From: Punica granatum
Lineage: Eukaryota; Streptophyta; Magnoliopsida; Myrtales; Lythraceae
Assembly: GCF_007655135.1 (NCBI RefSeq)
Contig: NC_045129.1
Span: 11,718,001-11,782,000, forward strand
DNA: 64,000 bases
Direction: 5' to 3'
In this document: piece by piece, positions 38,635-51,052 of the stretch
How the letters are laid out: each line of letters starts with the position of its first letter
Position numbering within the stretch: position 1 is the first letter of the stretch
Made by a program: the position numbers and the translations under genes
Notes under the pieces: model-generated
What the model was told of the DNA's origin: nothing
Database searches by the model: none
Seen by the model: only the letters and a program-made list of their open reading frames with translations

Positions 38635-38834
38635 TGTAATATAAATTGAGAAAGTATAATAAAAATCACCATAAAATACGTATTTTTACTGCATTTCTTT
38701 TTTACGATTACCAACTAACAACCCCAAATTACCCAAAAAAGAAAAAAAGAAAAAGAGGTCCGGAAAAAAAAAATCGAAATTGTTTATTATCCAGCGTAGA
38801 TAGTGGAAGGCTCGTCCCTTAGCCGTAACCGTAA

Positions 38835-40333
38835 ATGGCTTTGCCAAACTGCTCGGCCTTCCCAACTCGCAGCTCTGTCCTCAAACCCCACTCCCCACTC
38901 TTCTTCCATTCCCTGGGAGCCCATTCTTCTCTTCCAATTCCTAATCCTAAGCAAAATCCACAAACCTTCAATGGTGATTCTCCAGGTGGGGGCGCTCTCC
39001 AGTCCCTTTGCGTGAGTAAGAGGGAGCTCGGCCTCTCGATTCTTGCAGCTTTGCTTAATGGGTCCCTCCCCAGGACTGCTCTGGCTCAAGACTTGGAGCT
39101 GGAGAGGTACACAGACTCAATGGCGGGGTTCACTCTTCTCAGACCCTCTTCTTGGATTCAGGTACAGAGCTTTGTTGGACACATGATGGGCGTTGGAATG
39201 CAGTTACCGGATCAGGCTTAGAATTGCCATACAATGGTGTGACATGAGAAAGTCAAGCACATTGATCAAAGAGGGCTTATTGTACATTGGTAGAATGCTT
39301 CATTGGCTGCTTCAGTATTTGAGAGAAACTGTATAATGGCAGATTGATTTGGTTTTGTCGTGTATAGTTTGGTTGAAGCTCAAAGGGGAAGCTTGTCGGT
39401 GTCCTTGCAGGTGGATAAGGCAGGGGCAACCGTGCTGTTTGAGGAGCCCAATAATGGAATTAACAATGTAGGGGTGGTGGTGAACCCTGTTCGTCTCACG
39501 AGCCTCGGAGAATTTGGTAGTCCCGAGTTTGTTGCGGACAAGCTCATACAGGCGGAAAAGCGCAAAGTGAGTGCTTACTGACTTCCTCTTCACGGTCTTT
39601 AATCTGAACATGGACAGTATTTTAATCTATATTATGATTGAGGCCAGTGTTTAAAGGATTTATTTTGACGAGGTCATCTGTTTGGAAAAAACAGCAGTAC
39701 TGTGGCATGAAATATATAACCCCGGCAACGTGTTGCTTCTAATCTACTTGTCTTCGTTTTAGGTGTCTCTTTTAGTTTCTCATGAATTAACCAAAAGTTT
39801 TCAAGTGCCCGCATAGCTCTCAGTGAAGTCTTCAATAGGATGCATAAATGTTGTGGTTTTCATTGATTACTATATTTAAACATGCTTAGTTTCTGGTCAG
39901 GTTGAAATAGCTTCGGCGAGCTAGTTTTGAAGTTGAGTTAAAATCTCTTCAGAGGTTTTATCTTTCAGATATTGCAGAAGCAAAATTTCCGTGAACTTAT
40001 GAAGAGTGTCTATCAAATGAAGCATATGCTTTTGAGAAATTCTGTTAAGGGGGGCGGTTTGTTTCTTGACAGGAAAGTACAAAGGAGGTAGAAGTGATTG
40101 GAGTTGCGGAGAGATCTGGTCAGGGAGGGTTACAGGTTTACGAAGTTGAGTACAAAGTTGATAGCACCAGAGGAGGAATGAAGAGGATATTTTCAGCTGC
40201 ATTTGTGGCCTCTAGGAAGCTCTATCTATTGAATATTGCTCACTCAGATAAGCCAGAGAGCCCTCTCGATGCCCAAACAAGAGCGATGCTGGAGGAAGTT
40301 CTTCACTCCTTTGACTACGCTCCCACGACTTAA
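38835..40333 (+). CDS. PPD2: PsbP domain-containing thylakoid lumenal protein, PPD2-like, 3 exons
   Basis: Exons 38835-39161, 39411-39566 and 40073-40333 (GT/AG) join to 247 aa. The first 60 residues are rich in Ser/Pro and poor in acidic residues, as in a chloroplast transit peptide. They are followed by SKRELGLSILAALLNG and the cleavage-like ALAQ, a lumenal signal with KR where twin-arginine substrates normally have RR. The mature part is one PsbP domain starting at LELERYTDSMAGFTLLRPSS and including GVVVNPVR, GSPEFVADKLI and STRGGMKRIFSAAFV. It is closest to Arabidopsis PPD2 (At2g28605). PsbP-like proteins act in photosystem assembly or stability; the exact role of PPD2 is not settled. Other PPD paralogues are possible, but the STRGG block fits PPD2 best. 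Confidence 0.9.
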
Positions 40334-43050
40334 CCATTTGAATTTGTTTTAACCCGATTCATTTCCAAATTATGCTTTCGATACAGTTCTCAAGGCCTAT
40401 CAGGTAATGGTATATTCCTCAACCTGCTTTCACCTTTGCAAGAGAACCCGTTCTAGGAGATGAATACGTAAATGCTTGCTAATACCAGTTACACGAACAT
40501 AGCAAATTCGTCAAAAAGATCATCAAAGGGATCTCCAAGACTCTCTTTTGTTCTGAACCATTGCTGTTTCTGTCATCCGATATATAATCCGCACTTAGAA
40601 AGGGAAAAAAAATCATTTGAATATAAAATTGTAAAGTTTGATTGAATATTTGGAAGCAATGGCATATACATTCCTCTTAGTACTGTACACATACTTTTTA
40701 TGCCTGTTTGGATAGGCGGGAAAGAGAGGGAGGGGGAGGTGAGCAGATAGTTTCGCACATATCTTTGGTGGCAGTCGGAAACTCTGTGTTTCAAGCGTAC
40801 AAGCTGCTAATTTGTGATTACGGAGATTCAACTTGTTCCTAATAGCACTCGGAACTTAAAGAAAAATCAGAGCCACATGCATGGAACCGTCTGTCTGCTA
40901 TGGAGTTCACAATGAAATGGTTCCGGACGTAGTTGTTCGATAGATCTTTGATGTGTTTGCTGTTAACTTGAACTTTTGGAAAATAGAATTGAAACTGAGG
41001 AACAATATGGGACTCTCTCTGCATGCCAATTTTCTTTGCCAGAACTTTTGGCATTGGGATAGTGATTCGAATTTAAAGGTCTCTCTTTCTTCTATCCTTT
41101 CCCCTCTTCTTTCTCTGAGTAATGGAGGCCGAATATGGTCAACAATTCAAGAATGGTCACACTGGTCATCACGGGTTTTGTGCAACGTGATGGTTTGTTC
41201 ACCGGTCCTGAAGAATGTGAATGGGATTGTCCAGCATAAAATTATTTTCAGTACCAGTACACGTTTGCATCGTAAGATCGGGAAACTTGTTTGGGCATTT
41301 CTGTAAATACAAAGTTGGAGGACAATTACGTAATTCTGGAGCAGGATCTTCAGTTAATTACATCTCCAGACAAAACGTCGTCTTGTGAAGGCCTGATTTC
41401 GAGCCCAAGAGAATCCGGACTCTGATCTGGAGAAAAGGGGATCAGAACCAAAAGCGTACGTTGCATAGGAGTGCATGGCTCAGACTCTGAGCTTGATAGA
41501 ATCTAACAACAGGCTTTGGATGGCATCGTTTCAGAACAAGAAGGCAGATCATAGCAACGAGAAGATAATGCTTATCCGAAAGGCCACGTCAATAGTCATC
41601 ACAAGGAAAATAAGCACCAAAACGCTACAATTGAAGGAATCTAGCAACTGCCTCAACCCATGTTCTCAAAGCATCACAGAGAGGAGTCATAACGGCCAAG
41701 TGTCGAGGAAAATCAATAAATACTAGAAGAACTTGCTGGAGAAGAGACCCCTTGATCAACTCATATTCGACATATCTTTACAGTTTCTTTTAACTTAGCC
41801 CTAAGCTTTCTATCTCTAGCAGTAGGCGTAATTTAGACTCCTAGGAGTTGTAGCAGCAGGGTTCGTCCCTCAACGATTTAGGTTAAAAGTCCGTGGCGAC
41901 AGGATCTATATTCAACAACATAGTCACAACTATTAGTCATATGCCATAGAGCTGATATATGTATTTGGATAATTCCTATTTGTGGCAATGATATTTATTT
42001 TGTTATTCATAAATCGTTTATGTTTAATGAAGTAAGTCCATAAGATACTTGGCATATGCTTCATTCTCGAAGAGTTGAAAACATGAGTGACGGAGTATTA
42101 TGGTATACGTTTCTTTAAACTGTTCACGGTCATATGAATCTTAGTTAGGCACTATCATTCCAGATAGATCATCATCTCGGTCCGTATCTATGATTAGCAT
42201 GGTGATACTAATGAAAATGGAGTAGTGAGTCTCATGTTATTCGATATCTGATATCGAGACAAACATATGGACACTTATAAAGATAAGTGAGTCAAACTGT
42301 AAGACGCAGATAATATTCACGTGGTGTTTTACTGTTGTTAATTAATATTATCTAGACTGTGTAGTTCTTAGACCTGAGATGACACGATTATCTCATATAT
42401 GGGTAACTAAGATTTGCTTCTGCTTATATACTTGTGCTAAGCATGGATATCCAGCAAACGGTAGTCATAATTAGTTGTGTATGGAGATGATGTCCAGTCG
42501 AGATATGATTTAATGACCTAATTAAATGGGGAAAGATATGATGGGTTTGAGTTCTATTCCCGATTAGGAAATTATTGGCCAAGGTGAATGGACTTTAATA
42601 GAAAAGAGTATCTAGTTTAAGTTATCAGTGTATGATCAGAAGGATTCGCATTCATTGTACGACCATTTGCTTCATAGATCATAACGTGGTTGCATTCCGT
42701 CCCTATCGACATAGGCGATCTCAAATCGAGTTTTGCAGAGCCTAAACTACCATGTTCAGATGGAAGGCAGAGTAAGACATCCTCTGTGACTTTGATCTTA
42801 ATTTATTCTCTTTGAGTTCTTTTATTTTCCATCATTGTGCTAAAATCTATCATTGAATGAAGCAATATATTCCTATCATTCGCGTTTGCATTTGAGTGTA
42901 TCTCTCTATTGCACATAGTTCTTCTAAAGAAAGTATTACTAAAAGAATCTTTCTAGGATTTGAAAGGAAAAAGAAGTGCTCTAATTTAAAGTAGTAAATT
43001 GAAAATTCCCTTTCTCCCTTCATCAAAATTCAAGAACAGTGATAGCCTCT
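40334..43050. other. PPD2 3' flank, then unclassified single-copy-looking DNA
   Basis: The PPD2 3' UTR probably reaches about 40500. From about 41300 to 42950 the DNA is less AT-rich and has no long frame; an 83-codon ATG frame at 41475-41726 has no recognisable family. The 41800-42950 part has the look of a non-coding retrotransposon region, but I find neither LTR ends nor a primer site, so this is only a guess. Confidence 0.4.
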
Positions 43051-44047
43051 TAGATCAAGTTCAATGGGTAACACTCACTTGAGTGCCAAGTTGGGTCCCA
43101 TACATGCCGTATTGGCCCCACATCAAAAAAGTATAGTACCAGCACTCAATTTAATAGTTGGCACCCCCATTAAGTCCATCACTTCTACATTTTTTCCTCT
43201 CTTTCTTTCTCTCTCGGTTTGGGCCCACCAATTCTTTTTTTCCTCCTCTCTCTCTCTCTAATTTTTAATTTTTTTTTAAATAAAGAGTAAACGGAACAGG
43301 TCGCGTGGGCCCTAGCAAGCTACTCGGCCTGCCCCCAGGGAGTGCCGAGCAGGTGGGCCGCCATGTGGAGCAGGACAAGCGGCAGTGTTTTCGCACTTTT
43401 CTTGGTTTTCTTAAAGTTTGTCTCATACTCTACGCCACGACTTGTGTTGGATACAAATGCACCAAACCTTGTTATCCGAATTCATAAAAGTGCAATCTGC
43501 GTGTTGAGGCTATTTATTATCACAGTTTTGTCCCATAAACTGGGTAGTTCAGTCAAAGTCAAACCCATAGAAAGAGCTATGCTTAATGAGTCTGTCATTT
43601 TATACCCTTATGCTAATCTTTTTTACCTTTTCCTTCCCGGTCCTCAAAGAATAGTTTTAAGTCTTAACGTAGATCCTGTGAGGTAAATCGGCTGTTAATA
43701 CGAATTTTTGGGACTCTAATGGACCATGCACCAAAATCTCTCGGAGAATCAGGATGCTATTATAATTCAATTAAAATGAAAAACATTGTACTTAGATGGA
43801 GAGCAATTTAAAAGGAGAAGAAGGTGGCAAGTTATTGTTTAACAGAAAATAAGTTTCCTCCAAAAATGTTTGGAGGATGTTCCTCGGAATGTCACTTAGG
43901 TACAAATTGTCCCTACCTTTTCCATTAATTGCAAAAATGTCATTTTTGAGGTATTTAGCTTTGTCGAATTCGAAGTACGCAGTACATTACTCATTGTCTA
44001 ATGTAACTTTGATTATTCCTTAACGAAAATAAGCACAATATAATATT
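43051..44047. other. Intergenic, no gene recognised
   Basis: Overlapping frames at 43305-43487 and 43342-43686 are in a locally GC-rich patch but resemble nothing I know. A pyrimidine-rich tract lies at about 43190-43262. Confidence 0.45.
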
Positions 44048-45702
44048 GGGTTAATTGGCCAAAAAAGTATGAACTGTGCACTTTATTCGATTCATAGCAC
44101 GAACTTTTGGAAATTGATAAAAAAATGCATGATTCTCACCACTTTTAGCACATTGTGATTTGGTCCATTGATTTTGATGGAAAAATATGATGTGGCGTTT
44201 AACGGTGATTACGTGACTAACGGTAGCTGAGTTTATGACTTCTCACACTTCAAGGGGCCCATAGGTCCCATTAATCTCCTCTCTCTCTTTTCCTCCTTTC
44301 TTCTTCTTCTTCTTCTTCTTCTTCTTCGTGGCCCTTTCAAAGAACAAATACTGGCAGCAGAGGGAGCTATGTTTTGCTTGTCGAGGAGTCTGACCCAGAA
44401 ATTCTCATGACCCATATCCGGATTTCGACGTGATTGACCAACTGGTGGTATGCGTCGAAGCCGGGAAAATGATGGTAAGGACGAGGTGGTGGGTGGCAGA
44501 AGCTGTGATGGTAGTGAATGTAATGAGGGAAATAGGTGGAGAGAAGTAATGGATGGGCTATGGGAAAAGGCTGAGGAAGAAGAATAAGAGAATGATCATG
44601 GAGGGTGCCATGAAGAGAGGAAGGTCATGTTGGTAGTTGTGAAAGAAAGAGGGATAAGCATAGAGAGGAGCTGAAGGTGGTGATGGTTGTGTGTGTATGC
44701 TGTTGTGTGATGGAGCCGAGAGAGGGGGTGAAGATAGTGATGGTAATGGAGTAAAGGTGATGAGCAGAGGAGTTGCGATGAAAATAAAGATGGCTATGAT
44801 GAAGGTGGAGATGGCTTTGGAGAAAATGTGGATGGCTATGATTAAGGTGGAGATGCTATGGTGAAGGTAGAGATGTCAATGGAGATGATGATGGGTGAGG
44901 ACAAGGGATGGAGATGGAAGGTGATGGCAATGGTTACGATTGTGGTGGCAGATGTTGATGGAAACACCATCGCTTCAACCGTGCTCTTCTTCCTAAACCG
45001 CGTCTTTTTTCTCACTTCTGTATGAGGGTGATAATTTGGGATGATAATTAACACCATCTCCATCAACTTCCCCTTCATCCTTTGTCATCATCATCTTCAT
45101 ATTTTCCTACATCTCGCACCCTCCTCTTTTTTTCTTCTTTCATTTTTCTTTTTCATCCTAGTCATTGCCATCCTCATCATCTCCATCTCTATCTCCACCA
45201 CAACACAGCCACCACCATCTCCATCTACCTCATTCCGTCTTTCACTGCCACCGTCGTCTCCTCAAGACTACCTCCATTAAGGGCAGCAGAGGTGGCTGTA
45301 GGATGCTAGGGAAAGCAGAGACAGTGAAGGAATGAGGAGGAGGCAAAGGAGTTGAGATGAGGAGCAACAGGTAGTAATGGCAGGAAAGGAAGCCTTCGAT
45401 GGTGGCTTCCTCAAAGGTAGCAACAACGACATTGGCGAGGGAAGGTTGACAAGGAACGAGAGAGAGGAGACTGTAATTGAGGGCAGTCAATTGGTTGATT
45501 GGGCCTCGCTTGGTTTGTTTTGACATGACACATGGTACTGTTAAGTGTCATGTCAGCAAAACTATTAGAAGTAACAGAACAAAGCACGACATATTAAACG
45601 TAGTACAAAATCGATAGTTTGTGCAATTTTGATGAATTTTTTAAAGTTTGTGCTAAAAATCAAATAAAGGGTATAATTTTTGTTTTTTTGGACAATTCAC
45701 CC
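44048..45702. mobile_element. Mutator-like element with ~100-bp TIRs, 1.65 kb
   Basis: The left arm (GGGTTAATTGGCCAAAAAAG, then TTCATAGCACGAACTTT) matches the inverted right arm (GGGTGAATTGTCCAAAAAAA, then TTTTTAGCACAAACTTT) for about 100 bp. The flanking 9-bp sequences TATAATATT (44039-44047) and GACAATATT (45703-45711) agree at 7 of 9, as expected of an old Mutator-type target duplication. The interior has a (CTT)n tract (about 44301-44327) and long GATGG/GGTGA-rich low-complexity DNA. There is no transposase. Whether any interior DNA is captured from a host gene is open. Confidence 0.7.
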
Positions 45703-47517
45703 GACAATATTCCTATAAATATATATATATATATACATGTGTGCACGCGCACACGCATGTCTCTATGTGTGCGCATTTCAATGTAAGAAGATTCAGTTGC
45801 TGGGCAGGGATACTGGGGTCGGCCAGCCGTCATCCATTAACCATTGTTGCTGTTGATAACTTCAATGATATCACATAAAAATGCGTTGACCAGGTCAAAG
45901 AACAGATCCCCACCCAACTAACAGTCTCAAGCCGACTTTTATTGCTGTCATCATTTAATTCAGAATCCAAAAGGGCAACAGGGAAAAGGAGAAATGCTGC
46001 CGTTATTTTGACAGTTGTGTGGAGGGAACCAATAACTGGAATTCAAACATTTTGCGGCACAACAGTTTCAGTCATTTGACAATCAACATGCGCTAGCAGC
46101 ATTAAAGCAACTTTTTTTTTTCCTCGATGTGTATGCTGATATCCAAAAGTCCAATGAGTCTCGATTAATTCAGTAAAGTCGAGTTAGCTCATTAAGAGGT
46201 AAATCTTCCAAGCGTGAATTTTCTCCATCCACCAGACTTGAACTCAAAATCTTGCTTTAGAGAAACAAGCGTCGAATCACTTGAATCTACCTATGTTATC
46301 CATTTTTGATAAATTTATTCTCATTTTTTGTTAAATAAATTTAATTATCATTCTCTATTTCGTAATTATTTTGTAATATTACATTTAATTACATTTATTA
46401 AACTCAATTTTTTTCATATATTATATAGATTTATAGATATATAGAATATTATTTGATAAGTAATTTTTAGTTCCGAAAATTTTAATTTTTCTTCGACATT
46501 TCAATTAAAGTAACTTAAGCATATTTGATAGTCATCCAGTGAGTTTTACTATATAAATATATATGCATATGATGGATAATAGATTTTGCAATCTATATAA
46601 TATTCCTCCATGAAGAAAGATTCTTATTATTCCATTTGATATAATTTTTAGAAGAATTTCTTTTCTAGAACCATTTGATATAATTTTGTTCATTAGGAAA
46701 AATCTTTTTTTTACAGATATGATATTATTAATTGCCACATTTTTATTATTCATTATTATTATTATTTCAAATTATATTACTCTTTTTTTAAAGAGAGATT
46801 GCATTGAAAATAATTATTATTTTTCTATATTAATATGAGTCCATCGAGTTAGTGGTTTTAATGCTTTAATATTGTCTATGAAATATTTGAATGTTTAAAA
46901 ATAATATTTTATGATTTTTCTCATTTAAATAGTTAATTTAAATTCTTGATCATCTTTTATAAAAGAACTGAATTAGTACTTTTCATATTTAATTTTATAC
47001 ATGAATATTATATATATATATATTCTATTATTATTAAGGGAGAGTTTGATTTTGTTACCCCGCCAGATAATTTCCTTAAGTTTTAACATACGGTAAACAA
47101 ATCAAATATTTCCTATCCTTATAAATCCAAGCATTAAAAAAAATAAAAATCTCTAACCACTTTTCCACAAATATCGGCAACTCTAGACATCAAATACAAT
47201 AACCAAGTCTTCCTACTAATTCCCAAATCCAAAACTACTCCGAATTTTCAAAATGAATAAATAAATGAAAAATCTCCACGATTAATCATTATTTGTTGTA
47301 TAAGATAGTCTCCATTGTTTGTATAGATTAAATCTAATATATATCTAGTTAATGTTAATTTTTAGTTTTTCGATTGTAGAGGAGGCCAATAGGTCTAATA
47401 CGAAAAAATAAAATAAATGAACATAAGTAGTCTCACTGATGAGATCTTATTTCTAATATCTCTAATATCTACTTTTAGAAAATTAGTAGCACTGTGAGCA
47501 TTTATTAAATTGTTTCT
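45703..47517. other. AT-rich intergenic DNA with one dispersed repeat
   Basis: About 46140-46300 shares an ordered series of motifs (ATCCAAAAGTCCAAT, TAATTCAGT, CGTGAATTTT, AAACAAGCGTCGAA) with the minus strand of about 61877-62030, so both are copies of one dispersed repeat. The rest is AT-rich and I see no gene. Confidence 0.5.
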
Positions 47518-47543
47518 ATAGATAGATAGATAGATAGATAGAT
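47518..47543. repeat. (GATA)n microsatellite
   Basis: About six GATA units, 400 bp upstream of the BAT1 ATG. Confidence 0.9.
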
Positions 47544-47940
47544 CCTTACCCGCACTCTTTGTGGAATACGCAACAGTCTCTCCCCCCATTACGTACTCTC
47601 TCCCTCTCTCTCTCACGGCACTCTCCCCAGTTTCTCAGCTCACTCGATGGAGCTTCTCCTTGGCGTGTTCTGCTTGCTAATCGAATGACGAGCCAAGTTG
47701 CAAGCTCCACCTCATTTGTCTGCCAATGGAGGAAATTGGTGGGCGCCCGCAACTGCTTCTTGCATTCATGGAGCTTTGATTGAATTCGCATTTTTTTCTC
47801 TGGTTTAATCTTGCGGGGGGGCAGGAGCCCAGACAACAGTTTTGTGATTTGACCTCGTGGTGAGTTTGATTTCAGAGGAAAGGTGGTATTTTGATCTGAA
47901 GGGGTCGAAGGAAGCCGCCGAGGGGGCTGGAATTCGGGAG

Positions 47941-50832
47941 ATGGATTCGGGGGAGAAGCGGCTCAATGAGCTTGGCTACAAGCAGGAGCTCAGGAGAGAG
48001 ATGGTAATGTCTTGCTCGAATGGGTCCTTCTTCGGTTCGGTCTTCTTGTTTGCCGTCTTAGTCCTGTTTCGTTTGATTATGGATTGCAGACTCTCTTCAA
48101 GACGCTGGCGATATCGTTCTCGACCATGACACTCTTCACGGGGATCACTCCTCTCTATGGTTCGAGCCTCAGATATGCAGGGCCTGCGAGTGTTGTGTGG
48201 GGATGGGTTGTTGTGACTTTCTTCACGTGGTTTGTCGGGATTGCGATGGCTGAGATCTGCTCCTCTTTCCCGGTTTGCAGCTTCTCCTCCTCTTCCAGTT
48301 ACATTATGTTCCGCATAAAACGTCGTAGTCACTTCCTTCTGTAACACTGATAGTTCACTGTTTAATTTTTTGATAAGTAAGATGTTTGTGTTAAGCTACT
48401 GATGATATTTTTGGTATGGACTAATTGTTTTAGCTATAGGCACGCATCCCTAATGTTTTCTTTCTTCTTATTATCTGTTTTTCGTCTAAGGGGAAAGAGA
48501 GAATCAGACTGGTCATTAATAAAATGTCAAACTAGTATCCCTCAAAGGACGAACGAATCGAGTAAAGAGCAATTGAACTTTTCCACAATAACGTAATGGG
48601 CATTGCTTTCTAGGAAAGTCGGCAAACGAAGTGAAACTTCTGAATTTTTCGTGGCCTCTGTAAAGGTCCAACATCTTTTTACCGTTAAAGTTGAGAACGA
48701 TAAGATTTTCTCCCATGTGAGATAAATGACGTAATTTCTCTGTCGAATGGAACGCAGACTACAGGCTCTCTTTACTTCTGGGCTGCTCATCTCGCTGGCC
48801 CGAAATGGGGACCATTTGCTTCGTGGTGCTGTGCTTGGCTCGAGACCATCGGGCTCATTGCCGGGATTGGAACTCAGGTAGTTCCTTAGCCTTGTTCATT
48901 TTTTATCTCGAACATTGTTAAGATCTCTTCTCTATGTCTTAACCCCGATCTATAATCAAAGGCATATGCAGGGTCACAGACACTTCAGAGCATTACTCTA
49001 CTATGGACTGGAACCAATAAGGACGGAGGTTACTTTGCCCCAAAGTGGCTTTTCCTGTGCATGTACATAGGCCTCACTTTAATATGGGCCGTTCTCAACA
49101 CATTCGCGCTAGAGGTGATTGCCTTCATCGACATAATCTCGATATGGTGGCAGGTAATTGAATTGCATTTATTCTTGTGATCTACTTCAACAATAAGGAC
49201 AATCCTTTGCCGGTAAATCAGTATATTTGCTATGATGAGACCCTTAAGAATCATCTGCTCTGGCTAAGTCGGCATGAAATGATTTACACTTGACCTAGCC
49301 AATAATCTCCTCATTATCATTTATTTACCAGCTTGTACTCTTCTTATTTAGGTTATTGGTGGGATGATCATAGTTATAATGCTCCCACTCGTGGCATTAA
49401 CAACACAATCGGCTTCATTTGTGTTCACTCATTTCGAGATGTCATCTGAGACGACTGGTATATCAAGCAAAACCTATGCAGTAATTCTTGCTTTCCTTGT
49501 CAGTCAGTACTCGCTGTATGGATATGATGCGGCAGCACATCTAACTGAAGAAACTAAGGGCGCTGATAAGAATGGTCCGATTGCTATCCTCTCAAGCATT
49601 GGGATCATTTCCATGTTCGGGTGGGCTTACATCTTAGCCCTCACTTTCAGTATCCAGGTACATGATCCTATACCTCAGATAGTTGTTTGCCCGGATATTG
49701 AAAATGAATTGTCTAATATATTTTTTTCATCTCGACGTTCCAGGATTTCAACTATCTATACGACCCAATGAATGAGACTGCTGGAGCATTTGTTCCCGCT
49801 CAAATCCTCTATGATGCATTTTATGGGAGGTATCACAGTGGGACTGGGGCAATCATTCTGCTATTCATCATCTGGGGCTCATTCTTCTTTGGCGGGCTCT
49901 CGATCACTACAAGCGCTGCTCGAGTTGTATGTAGCTGAACCTTCCTTTTTTCTTCTAGTGAGAAATTCAACGTTTGCATATTCTATAGAAATGTCTAGGA
50001 TGAGAAGAGCCAAGTGTCGATCATTAAATCGGCTTTTAAGACTAATAAAAAGATAGGTGGCTCTTCCTGACCTATAGGTGCGCCTTTGTGGTTACTTCTG
50101 ATTACTGTACTTCCTTTCATCGGTGAAATGTTTTCATCCTCAAAATATTGGTTTCCACAGCCCGAACTTTTTCTCAAATACCAAAGTTAGTTTCCTTTCT
50201 CTCTTTCGTATCGGATTAGCCAAAAAGTAGATGACAGTTTGCCTTTTTCTGTTTGTTCTGTTGAACTAATATACGACGCTTTTGTTCTTTTATTGACACA
50301 TTCTACTTACATACGGTTCATGCAATGATAGGTATATGCTCTATCAAGAGATAGAGGCATCCCATTTTCATCCATATGGAGAAAGATTCACCCAAAGCAC
50401 AAAGTCCCCTCAAATGCTGTGTGGCTTTGTGCAGCCATCTGCATTCTTCTCGGCCTCCCCATCCTGAAAATCGATGTGGTCTTCACAGCCATAACTTCAA
50501 TATGCACGATTGGCTGGGTTGGTGGTTACGCAGTCCCTATATTTGCGAGGATGGTCATGCCAGAGCAGAACTTTAATCCTGGCCCATTCTACCTGGGCAG
50601 GGCGAGCAGGCCAGTCTGCCTGGTTGCTTTCCTTTGGATATGCTACACATGTTGCGTGTTCCTTTTGCCGACGCTGTACCCGATTAGGTGGGAGACATTC
50701 AATTATGCACCTGTGGCTCTGGGTGTGGCCTTGGGCTTGATAATGATTTGGTGGGTTTTTGATGCTCGAAGATGGTTCAAGGGACCTGTTAGGAACATTG
50801 ATAGTCCATACGATAAGTCGGAGCACTTTTAG
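47941..50832 (+). CDS. BAT1: Amino-acid/GABA permease, BAT1 (GABP) type, 7 exons
   Basis: APC-superfamily carrier. Arabidopsis BAT1 moves amino acids in both directions and has also been described as a mitochondrial GABA permease. Exons: 47941-48003, 48090-48272, 48758-48877, 48962-49153, 49352-49657, 49744-49926, 50332-50832. All joins are GT/AG and give 515 aa, the family length. The protein starts MDSGEKRLNELGYKQELRRE, a cytosolic leader ending in the family's conserved block. The first helix has FSTMTLFTGITPLYGSS, with the unwound substrate-binding stretch of APC carriers. Later blocks are GPKWGPFASWCCAWLETIG, SQYSLYGYDAAAHLTEETKG and GGLSITTSAARV. About 12 membrane segments are expected. 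The ATG at 47941 is the first in frame. The gene ends 220 bp from the end of PAD4, tail to tail. Confidence 0.95.
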
Positions 50833-51052
50833 GAAATTAAAAAGCTTACTTTTAAGAATTTTCTATGCGTCACGATCTGTTTTTATGATAAAGCATACAT
50901 GATATGTATATAGTTGCATTCATTATCCAAATTAATCCATTTCATCTTATCAGAATTCACCATCATATTGTGGTGCAGTAGAAGTTCGTCCACTTTATCA
51001 TGTACCCTAAAAGTGCAGATGTTCGTAGTTGAACCTTCGATACTAGCTGGAG

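Noticed and set aside
41800..42950. Ty1/copia retrotransposon remnant
   Set aside because: The texture suggests the non-coding part of an LTR element, but I found no TG...CA LTR ends, primer site, purine tract or pol frame.
44842..45526. Several overlapping 70-95-codon genes in the Mutator-like element
   Set aside because: All come from GATGG/CATC-rich repeats and overlap each other on both strands.
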